Positions 24,527 to 36,806 of a stretch of 64,000 nucleotides of DNA are shown here, in pieces. Under the pieces are notes generated by a model. It ran no database searches, was not told the DNA's origin, and saw only the letters and a list, made by a program, of their open reading frames with translations. This DNA comes from Bimuria novae-zelandiae CBS 107.79. Its lineage: Eukaryota; Ascomycota; Dothideomycetes; Pleosporales; Didymosphaeriaceae. Each line of letters starts with the position of its first letter. Positions within the stretch are counted from its first letter, which is position 1. Where the stretch lies: NCBI GenBank assembly GCA_010015655.1, contig ML976747.1, forward strand, positions 1 through 64,000, read 5' to 3'. A program made the translations under genes and the position numbers.

Positions 24527-27091
24527 CTACCGCTTCCCCATCATACCCAACATCCTCTCAATCTCTATTTTCGCACTCCCACTCGCCTTCACACCGACCT
24601 CTTCTAACAGCGCCCTATCCTTCGCCTTACTTGCCTCCTCACCCGCTCTAACCACAAGTCCGCACTTCATCCACATCTCGACCCTCTCCGCTGCGCTCAG
24701 ACCTGTGCACTTCGAAATAAAAGCGCTCGCCACACGTGTATTCCCCGCCGAGAGTACCTCGTTGAAATACGGCTCCCACCCAATGGGGCTCTTCTTCGCC
24801 CTACCAAGCTCCTCGAGCTCGGTCCAGTGCCGCGCTGCGACGAGCGCGCGGAGGCGCAGCCATGCGTACGTCTTCTCCGGGATCTTAAACTCGGACTGGA
24901 CTTTCTGCGCGCGCTTGGTGTGGCCGAGACGGAGGAGTGCTGAGATGGTCTGGTGTGCGGAGAGGCCGATGAATGTGGTACTTGCGGCCCCTGGCGAGGG
25001 AGAACCGGCGCTGTCGCGTGGGCCGAGATCTTTTTCGAATTGCTCCTGCATGCGTAGGAGCTTTTGCGCATCGTCGAGGGACTGCTGCTGGAATGTGCTT
25101 GCGGCGTCGCGATTGCCTTTGAGCGCAGTCACTGCCTTTTTGATGTCGTCAAAGGCAGCTGGAAGGGATGGTTGCGCCAGGGCTTGGGACAGGAGAAGGT
25201 TTGAACTGTCGATCCTGCGGTCATCTTGGTAATAAAGCGCCCGGAGGAGATCCTGGTCTTGGTCTCCCACGCTCGATTCGACAAGGGCGGAGGCAAGTGG
25301 ACGGGAGTTAATGACGCGGAAGAAACTCGCCTGCGGCAGCTTTTCCCGCAGATGGAGAAGTACATGGTAGACTAAGTCGGTGTCTCCCGACTCGATGGCC
25401 TTGTCCAGCGCGATATTATCTTCTTTCATGTCCAACAGCAACGGGACCTGCTTTCCGGCTCTGGGCTCGTAGTTCAACAGCTCGGTTGCAAGTCTTACCC
25501 GGCCTTCATCGTATGCTGCGCGCGCAATCTCCTCGAAAGATATGCCTGGCTTACCATGCAGTTTCTTTACGATGAGGGCGCAAATCTGTTCCTCCGTGTC
25601 GGCAGAAACGCGCACTTTCTGCTGCGCCCAGTGACCGTGGATGTGATTTGTGGGAAGGTGCAGATAATCCGCTACTCGCAGCGCTAATAGATACTCATTG
25701 CGGTTGGTGAGGCGGTCTACGAGTTTCTCGGGCGTGAGGCGCCGGTACTGCTCGTAGCTGATTGGCAAACCTATCTCATAAAAGCGAACAGCATTGAGAA
25801 CACGAAGGGTATCGCAGATGTCTACAAAGTCGTCACTAGAGTACAGATCTAGGACAGATTTGCCAAAGGAGGCGGCCCGGAGGAGTTGTTTTTGCCAGTG
25901 GATATTGTACTCGTGCGCTGCAGCTTTGATGCACGTGTCCACTGCTTCAGCGAGCGAAGGCCGGATGAGCTGGATGAGATCATCTGCTTTGGGCGACTTT
26001 TGGTCGAGGAGCGAGGATGCTTCCAGCAGATTCGCGGCGGGAGAGTCGGAGCCTATGCGGAAGACTTCGACGGATGCGTCGGGCACTTTTTGCAGGTACT
26101 CGCAAACGTCGTTGGTCAAAAGACGAAGACCATCCATGTCTGGTAGGAGATGTATCCAGGCGTCGTAGTAGAACTTGGTGACGGCACCATTTGGGCCTAT
26201 GAGATGGACTTCGTCCTCCCAGGCCAAAGCGACGGCATTGCTTCCACACCACTGCATGTCCTTGGGCACCGTTTTGACTTTACTGTCGTACTCGCTCAGT
26301 TTATCGCTCCAGTCACCGCTGACGACCCAGACTTTGCCGTCATCTGTGTAGAAGGAGAGAAACTCGCCGCGCGGGCTGACGCTGATATGTCGAAAGGGCC
26401 CGGCGTCAAAATTGCGGTTCTCCGCTTCGGTCGCGTCCACCACATACAGCGTCTCTCCGATGGCGAGAATTACTTCCACCGAGCGCGATAGGGAGTACGC
26501 TGGGGGTATTACGCCCCACGATATGACCGGCTCGGTGGGCGGTATCGCAAGCAGCTTCGGACGCGGCTCGGTGTACGAGGTCACGGATATGAGGTTGTTG
26601 TTCCCGAGCAGTGCGACGAAGCCGGAGCCGTAGAACTTGCAGGACTGAACGCCGTGTTCGTCCGCGCCGTGGCCGAGCGTAAATGGTATGAAGTCGCCCT
26701 GCAGGTCGTAGTAGCACCGCACCGTGCCATCCTCGGTGACTACAAGCAGCTTCTCGTCTTCAGACCAGCCCAGTCCTTTGATGGTGCCCTTGTCCCAGTT
26801 GATGCGCCGTATGAGCTTCCCTGCGCAGCTGTAAATGTCGATGCTCGACCTGTTGGCCTGCCCGCCGCGGTACGTAATTATCTTGTTTTCATCGCGGTAT
26901 ACGGCTATTCAAGTGAGCATGCGCACTGCTGGTGAGGTAGCCCAGGTCATACCTACAGCGCCGCTATACGGTGCCCCCACCACATTGTAGTTCTCGAGCT
27001 CGAGGTCCTGGTCGAATACAGCCGTGTAGAGCTGGATCTTGCGATAGAATTTGTCGCCTAGCTTCTCCCAGTTCGCCGTGGGCTTCGACAT
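24527..27091 (-). CDS. VPS16: Vacuolar protein sorting protein 16 (HOPS/CORVET subunit)
   Basis: Two exons on the minus strand (27,091-26,953 and 26,904-24,527) join to 838 residues, the usual length of Vps16. The 48-nt intron 26,905-26,952 starts GTATGA and ends AATAG; splicing gives YSGAVAVYRDENK and removes an in-frame TGA. The start MSKPTANWEKL was chosen because family members begin close to it; upstream in-frame Met codons exist. The N-terminal half is the beta-propeller region (with RSSIDIYSC and VISWGVIPPAYSLSRSVEV); the C-terminal half is the helical Vps16_C region. Vps16 binds Vps33 and is a core of HOPS and CORVET, which tether membranes at the vacuole and endosome. The stop codon lies only about 45 bp from the RIP-mutated block, yet the frame is intact. 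Confidence 0.95.
26905..26952 (-). other. Intron 1 of VPS16 (deduced)
   Basis: It has GTATGA at the 5' end, GCTCAC as a likely branch region and AATAG at the 3' end. Without removal, translation would stop at TGA 12 residues before the conserved propeller sequence resumes. Confidence 0.9.
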
Positions 27092-27363
27092 GTTCCGTGT
27101 GCTGTCATTGACGAGTCGTTGTGTGAAGTGCGGAGGAGCTGCGGCCTGCCATGGAGCTTGTGCACGGGCCATATGATTCACGAAGCGAAGACTGGAGACC
27201 TTCTGGGATTATGAGTAGTTGCTATATACTGGACAAAAAAGAGCGGGAAGGCCCTGGAGCAAAACGCCGTCGCTGAATGCTGTCATGATCGTACTTGCCA
27301 TCCTAACTTCAACCGTTATTTCCATCAACGCACATCATCCTCCAAGCCATCAAGAGACTGGGC

Positions 27364-29290
27364 TCAGTCGCCAAGAATCTCGGTCAGTACCTGACGTACA
27401 CCAAATCGTTCTACGTCGCCTCCAACCTTCCTCCGGAACAGGCCGAGGTCCCTCAAGAAGTCCTGCGCTTCATTATGCAGCTCTTGCGCCAACTCGTCGT
27501 GGTCACCTTCATCGTACCCTGAGTCAGAGCCATCTTCGCTGACCTCATCATCGGGGTGGATAGGGATAGAGTTCTCTTTACCGTCCTCACCCATCTCCAT
27601 GTCCCGCTTGTTGATCCTGATGAAGCCGTCTTCTTCGATCTCAGGCGAAGCAGGATGGGGAGGCGGCAAGATAATTGGGTTCTTCAGTTCGCCCAACGCG
27701 AGGGCCAAGTGACGGCGAAGAGCCTCGATTTCGGAGCGCAATGCGACATTGACAGGGCGGAGCTCTTCAACTTCGGCTGTGAGTGCTTTGATCTTAGAGT
27801 CGGACACCATGCGGTTCTCTTCCATGAGGCGCTGCATCATGGTGACTTGACGCTGATACTCTTCGAGCTCCGTGGCTTCCTCCCGCTTGCGAATGCTGGC
27901 TGCGTTGACGCTGACCTGCAGCGACCGTATCTGCTCAGCCATCTCCACAATCTGCGCGTCACGCTGCGCAGCAGACATGCAATCCTGGTTGACGGAAGCG
28001 CGCGTGCGGATGCGTTTCGCCTGGTCAGCGTATCGGAGGGTCGAAAGCGTCTCGTCGTAGTCTGCAGGCGCAATGCAGGCGACCATGGCCGTCTTGCTGT
28101 TTCCGCCCAAGCTGTCCTTCAGAAGCCATGTAAGAACCGAATCTCGATAGGGAACCACTTCTCTCGGCCTTCGTCCCTTGCCGTTCTGCCTCTTCGGATC
28201 CGCAAGAGCAGCAATGACACGTCCCAAAGTCGTCAATGACTTGTTGATCTGGCCCCCTTCCTTCAAACGTTGGCCCGTGGCTTCTGTAGACTTCGCACGC
28301 TCGGATCCGGCAAGGTCGACGAGTCGCATGCGTGCAGTACGCTCGATCGTTTCGTCGGAGAGAAGTGAGTGTGTAATTTGCTTCAGGCGAATCGTAAAGA
28401 CGGCGTGCGATCGCGAGGAAGTGTCGTTCATCTTGGTCGCGGCAGTCGTCCGACTCTGGACCCACAGTTAGCGCCATACTATATAGTATTTCTCTCACCA
28501 CTTACAGCGTCGCCAATCTTGAATAGTCGCTCCACGTCTGCATAGCACTTGGCCTCCGTCTCAATCAGACCCTGGACATAGACTCCATCCCTAGGCGACT
28601 CGCGAATCTTGAGATACACAGGAGGATTGGTTCTCGGTGAAAGCAAGTCGCGGACGTGCTCGTTGTAGACTTCAAAGTACGACACCTGGACGTGATAGCT
28701 CGTATTCGGCGTGGGCTCGTCCCGAATTCTCTCGAACAGCTCCTCGCACGTTCGAGGGATCAGACCAGGATTATCTGGCGAGCCCATCATCGTATAACTC
28801 TTGCCCGAGCCCGTCTGTCCGTAGGCGAAAATGCACGTGTGGTATCCATTGAAGTTGTGGTCCAAGAACTCCTCTCCGAACGATCGATAAACATCTTCTT
28901 GATGCGCGTAGTACGGGTCAGACTCATCGTGCGACCAGAATGATTTGTCGAAGATGAATTCCTTGTCTTCATAGGCTTTTCGCGAGTTCGATTCCGCATC
29001 ATCAGATGGTGCGAGAAGTGTGGTTTTGTTTGTTGCAGGGTCCATTCGGATGAGGCATTGGGTGCCCTTCTCCTTCTCTATGCATTGTTAGTAGCTGCCT
29101 CTAGAATCATGAGTTGTATAGACATACCTCTTCGGACGAAAGCCCTGCAGCGCACAACAACCTTGACGTTGCCTGCATCATCAAGCATCGCCGGCGGTGC
29201 CATCATTGCCATGGGTTCACTCGCTCTCAATGAGACGGCCGAGGCGGTCGTCAAACTCCCGTACATGCGCCGGTCCATGGTTTCTTCCAA
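27364..29290 (-). CDS. Short kinesin-3 family motor protein
   Basis: Three exons (29,290-29,128; 29,077-28,506; 28,455-27,364) join to 608 residues. Both introns are 50 nt with GTATGT/GTAAGT starts, and the first has a perfect CTACTAACA branch site. The motor domain occupies about residues 40-400: P-loop GQTGSGKS at 141-148, switch I NDTSSRSH at 255-262, switch II DLAGSE at 292-297, and [11 protein letters not shown]. The pattern is closest to kinesin-3 (Unc104/KIF1). A coiled coil follows at about 405-500, then an acidic tail. No FHA or PH domain is present, so it is shorter than the vesicle motor UncA/KIF1A and may correspond to the second, short kinesin-3 of filamentous fungi. It shares a divergent promoter region with TRM3. 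Confidence 0.9.
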
Positions 29291-29748
29291 TAGCCAAAAA
29301 GATGCTGCTTGAGTTGTTGCACCCTGATGATGTTAAAGAGGTGCATCGATGCTATCGTCCCGAGTCGTGCTTGCGCCGGCCTGCGGGCGCTTGCCTGATC
29401 GGGCTAGAGGTCAACAGCCCGTTGCCAGGGAAGACGCGGCTACGTCACGCTCCGCCCCACCACGATTCGCGAAAATTTGGTGCGTGCGGGCTCTAACAAA
29501 AGAACCCACCGGACAACGCAGCAAAGGACGACGTGGCTGAAGACTATTGCGGGCAAAGTAAAAGAGGACGCCCGCCCTGGGATGGTATGCGGAGTGGCTT
29601 CCGAGCATTCCTTATAGCAACCGTTGCTAGGCGCATTCCACGATCCCGCCAATCACGCATCAGACGTGCAACCATTCACAGTGAACATCCGCATAGGCGT
29701 GAGGATTCTTGGCCATCTTGTCCAGGCCAGATAGTGAGCGCAGGCAAG
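29291..29748. promoter_or_regulatory. Shared intergenic region between kinesin and TRM3
   Basis: The two genes are divergent and start 458 bp apart, so both promoters must lie here. The region is GC-balanced, with no RIP pattern. I see no confident TATA box or known operator. Confidence 0.5.
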
Positions 29749-32700
29749 ATGTCTACGAGCGATGCCTATCACGATATTCAGTCGATAATTCAATTTTCGG
29801 ATGAATCTACCAAGGAAGCAGCACGCAAACATTACTGGACAAGGTTAGAGCAGTCCTTGTCTGGTACGCTCGACTTCGAGGCTTTGAGAATATGTGCTCG
29901 TCTTCTGCTGTTGTCTGCCGCTCCCGAAAGCGTAAGTCTGCATCCCTCCTCCATTGCTGAGGGGCTGCATACCGTGCGGAGCTTTCTTAGCCTGCCTTTT
30001 TGACCCGGTAGTTGAAGCTCTTCACAATAAGTATTCCTGGGCCTAACACTCAGCAGGTCGAGAAATCGGTGCAAAAGCTTCAACGGGTCATACTTGACTA
30101 CATTCCAGCGCAGCCCAACAATGAGGAACAGCTTTACCTGCTTGCTGAAATATGTTCAAGTAGTCCGCAACTTGGTTGTTCGGTCTTCCATAACATTATC
30201 AATTACATTTTGGCGGCCACTGATACCAGCAACCCAGATGGCTCACAAGCAACACACTACCTGATTCGTTCAAAGGAAGAAAATCAAATCAAACTCGGAG
30301 CCTATTATAGGTTCTTGAAATGCTCATACTGGCTCCCTTCGGATCAGCCGCACCACATCACTCCAAAACTGGTGTCGCTGCTCGCATGGAGCATTGGGCA
30401 TGATGGTCTAGACGGATACGCTCACGATACGATTTCTGCTTTGCTTACTTTATTGAGCAACCGGTCGGTCGTAGTGTTTGACGACAATGTAGAAGCACTT
30501 CCAACTTCATGGAACAACAGGGACCCTGTTTCTGGCCAGCTTCAAATAATGCCTGGCGTGCTCTCAGACACTCTCTTTGATCGCCTAAACAAACTTCCTC
30601 CGGTGTACTTCTCGGGGCATGCCAGTAAAGCCTTTCGGACATGGTTTCAATGGGTGTCCTACATGATATCCAATGCCGTTGAAACCCAGGCTGTTTATTC
30701 ACCAGAGTACTGGTCGGCATTGCGGATCGGTCTTTTGGACGGTGCTACCGACCAACGCAAGTATTGCCTGGGCATACTACAACAGTCCCTGGCATTGTGC
30801 CACCAGAGCTTTGAGACACCTGATATAACCTTTGATGTTAGCAAGAAAGAAGGCACCATAAAGCAGTACCGGAAGTACTGCACGTTGTTCGAAATCATTG
30901 TTCTGGATCGATATCCAAACCAGGTGCAGGCTTGTCTCCCTGAGCTCACGGCTTTACTTGGACCCGCCTCGCTGATTAATTCGGCATGGGTGACTGCACT
31001 TCTCTCAGCTGCTTTAAATCCGAAGATACAAGACGGTGTTAGGAAGCCAGTTGGCAACTGGTATCTGGAATATGCCACTTCGCAGCCGGGTTCGTGTATT
31101 ACTCATACGACTTTCCTTGCAGAAGGGTTCCTCCCATGGGCAAGTCAGGGAAGCCTATTCACATCGACATTGGTATCGACTCGCATCAAGACGACTTGTT
31201 CACACGGTGAGGCGCTTGCAAAAACGATCGCCAGACTCGTAGTGGCAGCACCTGGAAATATGCCTGCATCTAAATTCGAGCCATGTACCGATCCCAAGAA
31301 CCAACACTCCAGCCATCATCCAAGTGCGTCGTCAAGCATCACCGAGCAACAAGCCATCGTTCACAAAGTACTGAGTTACATGTTAGGCACAGGAGGCAAG
31401 ATATTTCCTCCCGCAGTGATCTTCCTTCTAGATGGGCTATTGCAAGGTCTTGAAGAAAGTCCTGACTTATTGCTGGAAATTTCGGACATAGAGATGATCG
31501 CTGCCATATCTCGACTCCCTGCTATGCCAGAGATCACCGCTGAACTATGTCGGGAGTACTGCGCAGAACTGTCCAGATATCGAAACCCAACTATTCCAGA
31601 GACGCAATTTCTACCTGCTCAAGCCTTCCTCAAGGAAGCATCTGCGCGATTGCAGGATGTCAGACGGCAGCTCGATGCAACACAGGCCAAGTCGGCAGCC
31701 ATAACAGCGTCGAATAATGCCCCTGACAAACTTTCAACGTTGAACGAGTTCCTCAGGGAGCTCCATCGCACACAACATAAAACCATCCAGGATGAAGAGT
31801 TCGTTCCCACTTCTGCACAAATAATCAGGATCCTCGATACATGTGATCAAAACTCATTCCTTCCCAGCGAGCTATACCAAGTTCTGGATACGTTCTGGGA
31901 GGAAGCTGATAGGCAAGACTACCCTCGACCGGTGGCTATCCGACTTGCCGCCTTGTTCTTCAACCCAACTTGCATACAGACCTCCCTTCAGCAATTTCAA
32001 TCTGATTCCGTAAACCAGAATGAGTTGAAAGCTACAATCACCAAAGCACTGACTTCTCTTCATCGATTTGCCGAAGGCAGGACTTATCTGGTTTCTGCGC
32101 TCGGTCTGTCTCTACGCAGGGCTACATTTGCCGATCCTAAATTGGTGACAATACTTCCAATAGTGGACTTCTTTATTCGCTTCGTTGAAAACCCCCCTGT
32201 CGCTAAAAAGGAATTCCTGTTCGAGGTCGTCGCCGCTGAAAAGCTGGGAGAGCACCTGTCTCGAGTGCTCTCAAGTTCCGAAAACGGATTAGATCTAATT
32301 TCAGATAGAGACTACGTGGCGTACTACGGGCAACGAGAATGGATAGGCTACGCCGCGCTTATCGATCTCCTGAATCGCATCCCTGAGGACCAAGCGTACG
32401 TTGCAAAACACATAATGGACCGCTTGTTGGAGCCTTGGAGAACGCAGAAGGCCCCAATACCAATCATAAGCAAATTTAAGAACGTCTTCCAGCTCCAAAT
32501 CATGTTGCTGCTCACGGAATCCAGCGTGACCAAGGAAAACGCTGACTGGTACTTGGATTCCTTTATGCACGCCCTAATACTAGAGCCCTGGCCGCGCTAT
32601 CGATTTATACTAGAATGGATCATCGCCCGCATCTACTTCCACTTTCCAAGCAAGACCCATCGCATACTGGACGACCTCGCAAGGTTGGATGAGAACAGCC

Positions 32701-33878
32701 CGGTGCACATTGCAAGTCTCATGAAACTTGCTCTGTTGACAGCTCCGTTTCTAGATTCCGAAGATTTCGCGCTGAGGCTTATGGTCCAGCTCATCCCGTT
32801 CTCAGCAAGCCCAAAGGTCCATATCAGACATGAAGCGCACTGGTGCTTCCCAACAATCTTTTATCTCGCAAGGGAGCGGAACTGGAGCTCCATCACCGAT
32901 AACCCGGCTTTCGTCGCATTGGATAAACACATCCGCAGCCTCGAAAAATTCAGCGCCGTGCCTTCTACGATCCGGACGCTCAAACTCGACGCCGTGAAAG
33001 ACTTCACACTCACCAAAATCTTCCAAGGACAATACCTCAGGCTCGAGACCCCAGACATGCAATACGTCGCCCACGAAGACTTCATCGCCCTCTACGATTT
33101 ACAACCTCATACAGACGGTTCCCACGCCTCACCACCACGAGTACCTCTAGGCGACCCTTTACCCGCCATCGCTTTTACGACCCCACCCTCAGAGTGGAAG
33201 AAATCCACCCCAGCCCCAGCGCCAAAACAGGCACAGACATCGAATACTACCCCAACCTTCTTCCAAACAAAATCTGGCTTCGACATCGCCTCCCTGCTGC
33301 ACACTTCAGGTCCACCGAGCGCCCAGCACCAGCGCCCTGCCTCCGTAATCCTCATCGCCTCGCTCATCGACAACCCGACGAACCTCGGCGGCCTCAGCCG
33401 CATCGCAGAGTCCTTCGGCCTCGAGGCGCTGTACATCGACGACCTGAAAAAGACGGCGCACAAGGACTTCAAAGCCACCAGCGTAACGAGCGAGAAGCAC
33501 TTTCCAATCCGAGAGTTGAAAGCCTTCCAGCTGCCGGCATGGTTAGTCGAGCAGAAGAGGGAGGGGTGGATAGTAGTAGGGATTGAGCAGACGGACCGAA
33601 GTGGGATACTAGGCGAGGGCGCTGTAGGAGATGTTCAGAAGGACGGATATTCCATAGTGTTGGATGGGGGAGAGGGAGGGAAGGCAACGGGGACGCTGCC
33701 GAAGAAATGCATTTTAGTGCTCGGCGCGGAGCGGAGCGGAATTACGAGTGAGGTGCTGGCTGTGGTGGATCGGTGCGTGGAGATTAGGACGGTGGGGGTT
33801 ACGAGGAGCCTGAATGTGCAGACTGCGGGGGGGATTGCGGTGTATGAGTGGTGGAGGGAGTGGGGTGGGAAGGTGTAG
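29749..33878 (+). CDS. TRM3: tRNA (guanosine-18-2'-O)-methyltransferase, SpoU family
   Basis: Two exons, 29,749-29,931 and 30,012-33,878, give 1,349 residues, close to the roughly 1,400 residues of yeast Trm3. The intron starts GTAAGT and ends GGTAG in phase 0; it is needed because the first exon's frame would otherwise stop at 30,001. Residues from about 1,170 to the end form the SpoU (SPOUT) methyltransferase domain: LIDNPTNLGGLSRIAESFG is motif 1, LVLGAERSGI motif 2, and TRSLNVQTAGGIAVYEW motif 3. The catalytic Arg lies in NLGGLSR. The long helical N-terminus is typical of Trm3/TARBP1. The enzyme 2'-O-methylates G18 in the D-loop of several cytoplasmic tRNAs, using S-adenosylmethionine. 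The exact intron 3' end is less certain than the rest. Confidence 0.93.
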
Positions 33879-34303
33879 CCTTAAGGTTAGATAAGTTTGT
33901 GGTTTGAATCAATCGTTGTTGGTTCTGTTCCTGGTTTAGTTGCGCTTCGCTGGGTCGTGGCTACGGTTGATATCACTCTTGGACGATTAGGTCGTGAGTT
34001 CTAGATTCCAGTGTTCGCACCATTCTAAGGTTAGTCGTAGGAAATACTCAGTCTGGTGGTAGATATATAGCCGTTCTATGTTCTTCCGTTACCATGTTAC
34101 TGATGGAGGAAAAGTCCTAAGTCTGCGTGATTAGTGCAATGACGCAAACCGCCGCTAACTCTATTTTACGGGTAGCTTAAGAATCCTGTAGTATAGCTAT
34201 ATTGTAACAAATCCGTGGTAAATTAGTACTGTCTTACAGCGGTGTGACGGTAAAGGTCACCATTTTATGCAAAGCTAAGGACACTCCCTAACTCGATCTA
34301 AGT
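33879..34303. other. Intergenic, no gene recognised
   Basis: TRM3 3' flank followed by sequence with mild AT enrichment and TA-rich patches near 34,150-34,240. Nothing here can be assigned to a gene. Confidence 0.5.
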
Positions 34304-34927
34304 GCCACGTATCTCGTAGTCGGAGGCCTGGGTGGCTCGGACCGCAGTCTAGCTTGGGACTTGATCGCAGCCGGATGTCGGCACCTTACGTTCGTTTCTC
34401 GATCTGGCGACTCAAAACCGGAAGCTAAGGCCGTTGTCGACGATTTGGCAGGTCAAGGCGCACAGGTCAAGGTATTCCGCGGAAACGGTTCGGATGGAGC
34501 CTCTTTCCTTGCCACCATGGAGCAATGCTCTCAACAGCTCCAACCCATCAAGAGAGTAGTGAAAATGGCTATGGTACTCCGCGACACGCTCTTTGGGAAA
34601 AATGGGTTACGAGGACTAACCAGTTCCGCTAAGACCAAAGTACAAGGGACGTGGAATTTGCACAAGTACTTCAGCCACCAGCGGCCTTTGGACTTTATAA
34701 TTTTCTGCTTTTCCATTTCTGGAGTCACTGAAAACCCTGGTCAAGCTCATTATGATGCTGGCAACATGTACCAGGACGAGCTTAAGCACTACCGTCGCAC
34801 CCAAGGACTCGAGGCTGTCTCGGTAAATCTAGGAATCATGCTAGATGTTGGTGTGATTGCAGAGACGGGCGCGCACAACTCAGCCAGGAATCACCGGAAG
34901 ATCAAAATAGCCCGACAGACCACGTGA
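34304..34927 (+). pseudogene. Polyketide synthase ketoreductase (KR) domain relic
   Basis: The open frame begins without a start codon inside a Rossmann fold: TYLVVGGLGGSDRSLAWDL is the NADPH-binding motif GGLGG-x-x-R of a PKS KR domain. It continues through LTFVSRSG, a GTWNLH segment typical of KR, FIIFCFSISG (the catalytic-Ser region) and GQAHYDAGNMYQDE (Tyr/Asn region), and ends near VNLGIMLDVGVI. KR domains of highly reducing fungal PKSs reduce beta-keto groups during chain extension. No KS, AT, DH, ER or ACP domain is present on either side, so this is an isolated fragment, not a functional gene. It lies next to a transcription-factor relic in the same orientation. Confidence 0.85.
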
Positions 34928-35149
34928 CCACATATACTAGCACGACTACATCCCCTGGCGAAGGTGGAACTAATCCCATGCCAGTATTCATTGATTCGGA
35001 GCTCTCGCGAAATTTACCTTCGAATCAGCCTTGTCAGGTGCGCATATGGATTCAATATGAGTATAGCGTATCCAGATAAAGCCCAGTGTCGATTCTAGAA
35101 GTATACGGCAGAGGTGCTGCGGCCTATCAGGATATGCTGTACCACGGTT

Positions 35150-36806
35150 CCGCTATATAGAAGGTACTCACTACTACACTGCCATCCAGCTGAGAATGAC
35201 GCAGCATTGCACAAATTCCATTCCATCGCCGATTCCTCTGCTTCACCAAACAACTATAAAAGACTCTCTCACCTCTTGCATAATGCGCTCCCTTCGCGCG
35301 ACGATACGGAAAGGATATGCAGAGCTAGGCGCTACCCATCCGTTCTCGCTTCTGAAATTCTGACCTTGCCCTATAATAACCTCAATCAAAACGGCTTGAA
35401 AACCGCGGAAAGTCTTCTTCAAATCCTGGAGCCAGAATCACATCCCGTTTTGCTAGCCCGGCACATGCTCCAGCTCGCCATCTTCTTGCAACATCTACAT
35501 CCAGTTCTCCATCACGAGATCCAGGGTCTCTCTGAATCACCGTGAAACATCATGGAACGATCAGCCAACCTAGTAATCAGTCTTGTCACCACAAATGATG
35601 ACCTTCTCGGTAGTATATAGGATCTGCAGTGCGTCATGATGGAGAGCATGTACGAAGCAAACGTGGATAATCTGCGGCGAAGCTGGGTCGCGGGAAAGAG
35701 AGCTATGGGTATCGCGCAGCTTATGGGCCTTCATCGCTCGAAAAATTGCGTACGGTACAAGGTAATTTATTCAAAGACAGAATTCCATCCCCGAATCATG
35801 TGGTATCGAATTGTATTTTTGGATCGAAATTTGTGCCTAATGTTACCCCGAAGGCTCTTCAGACCGCAGCATGGCTCCGGAAGCGTTACTTGCAAGCGAC
35901 ACGCCCATGGGCCGTCTTGAGAGACTACACTGCGTCATCGCCTCGCAGATATTAGAGCGCAACGAATCGAGTCTAAAAGATTTTGACCTCACATGAAAGC
36001 TCGATGCAGAGCTCCAGAGAGCAGCCCACAGCCTCCCAAGTAAGTGGTGGCTCGCCCCGACCCTGGACGCAACCTCAGCGGACTCGCAAGACTCATTCTG
36101 GGATACACGGCGACTATTTGCGCAGGTTCTCCACTACAATCTCCTGAATCAATTGCATCTGCCGTTCATGCTGCGCTCCTCGTTGACTGACCTCAAATCC
36201 GAATATTCGCGCATCACCTGCGTGAACGCTTCGCGCGAGGTACTTACCCGTTTCATCACACTCCGCAGCTTCAATCAAATTGCATACAGCTGCCGCACCA
36301 TCGATTTTCTCGCTCTCATGGCCGCCATGACGCTGCTCTTAGCCCATCTCAATAGCGACTCGGAGGCGGAGAATCTTCTAGGTCACCAGTACGTGAGCGA
36401 CCGCGCTCTGATCGAGCGGGCCCAAGAGAACATGAAAGAAGTGAACCGGTTGAATTCCGATGCACTGAGTGCAGAATGTGGAAGCCTGCTTCAGCGTCTA
36501 CTGAGTATTGAGCCTGAGGCAGGCGATGCGGCGGATATTGTGAATGTGCAGGAAGCCGAAACTGAACAGGTGATGCGGGACGAAGATGCTGTCGTCAGCA
36601 TTCATATACCGTATTTTGGCATCATCAAAACCGCGCGGGGAGGCATGAGCAAGGAGGTTCCGTGTCGACCACCTATCGCGCCGGCGTCCGATCCGCATCC
36701 CGTTGAAGCCAGTAGGCTTCAAGACCGTGGGACTGTCAGACCACTCGATTCAGGCTACGTTCCATCCTTAAGCTCCACCATTTCCTCGTCGCCAGCAGAG
36801 TTGTAA
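35150..36806 (+). pseudogene. Fungal-specific transcription factor relic (Zn2Cys6-type regulatory domain)
   Basis: Collinear segments in different frames make up one gene. They are about 35,150-35,545 (HPAENDAALHKFHSIADS), 35,550-35,850 (IMERSANLVISLVTTNDDLL, then MGIAQLMGLHRS and IMWYRIVFLDRNLCLML), and 35,853-36,806 (PSKWWLAPTLDATS and NLLNQLHLPFMLRSS, then AMTLLLAHLNSD). The pattern matches the middle homology region of Zn2Cys6 activators. At least two frameshifts (near 35,541 and 35,850) and two in-frame stops (near 35,620 and 35,995) break it. The N-terminal zinc cluster is missing. The damage is indel-plus-stop rather than dense RIP. It could have regulated the neighbouring PKS. Confidence 0.8.

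Noticed and set aside
24489..25232. 247-codon plus-strand frame
   Set aside because: It lies antisense to the conserved VPS16 C-terminus, has no domain, and its composition follows from the codon pattern of the real gene.
26905..26952. In-frame TGA in VPS16 as a pseudogene mark
   Set aside because: A consensus 48-nt intron removes it and restores the conserved protein sequence in frame.
27556..28239. 227-codon plus-strand frame
   Set aside because: It is antisense to the kinesin coiled coil and motor domain and reads no recognisable protein.
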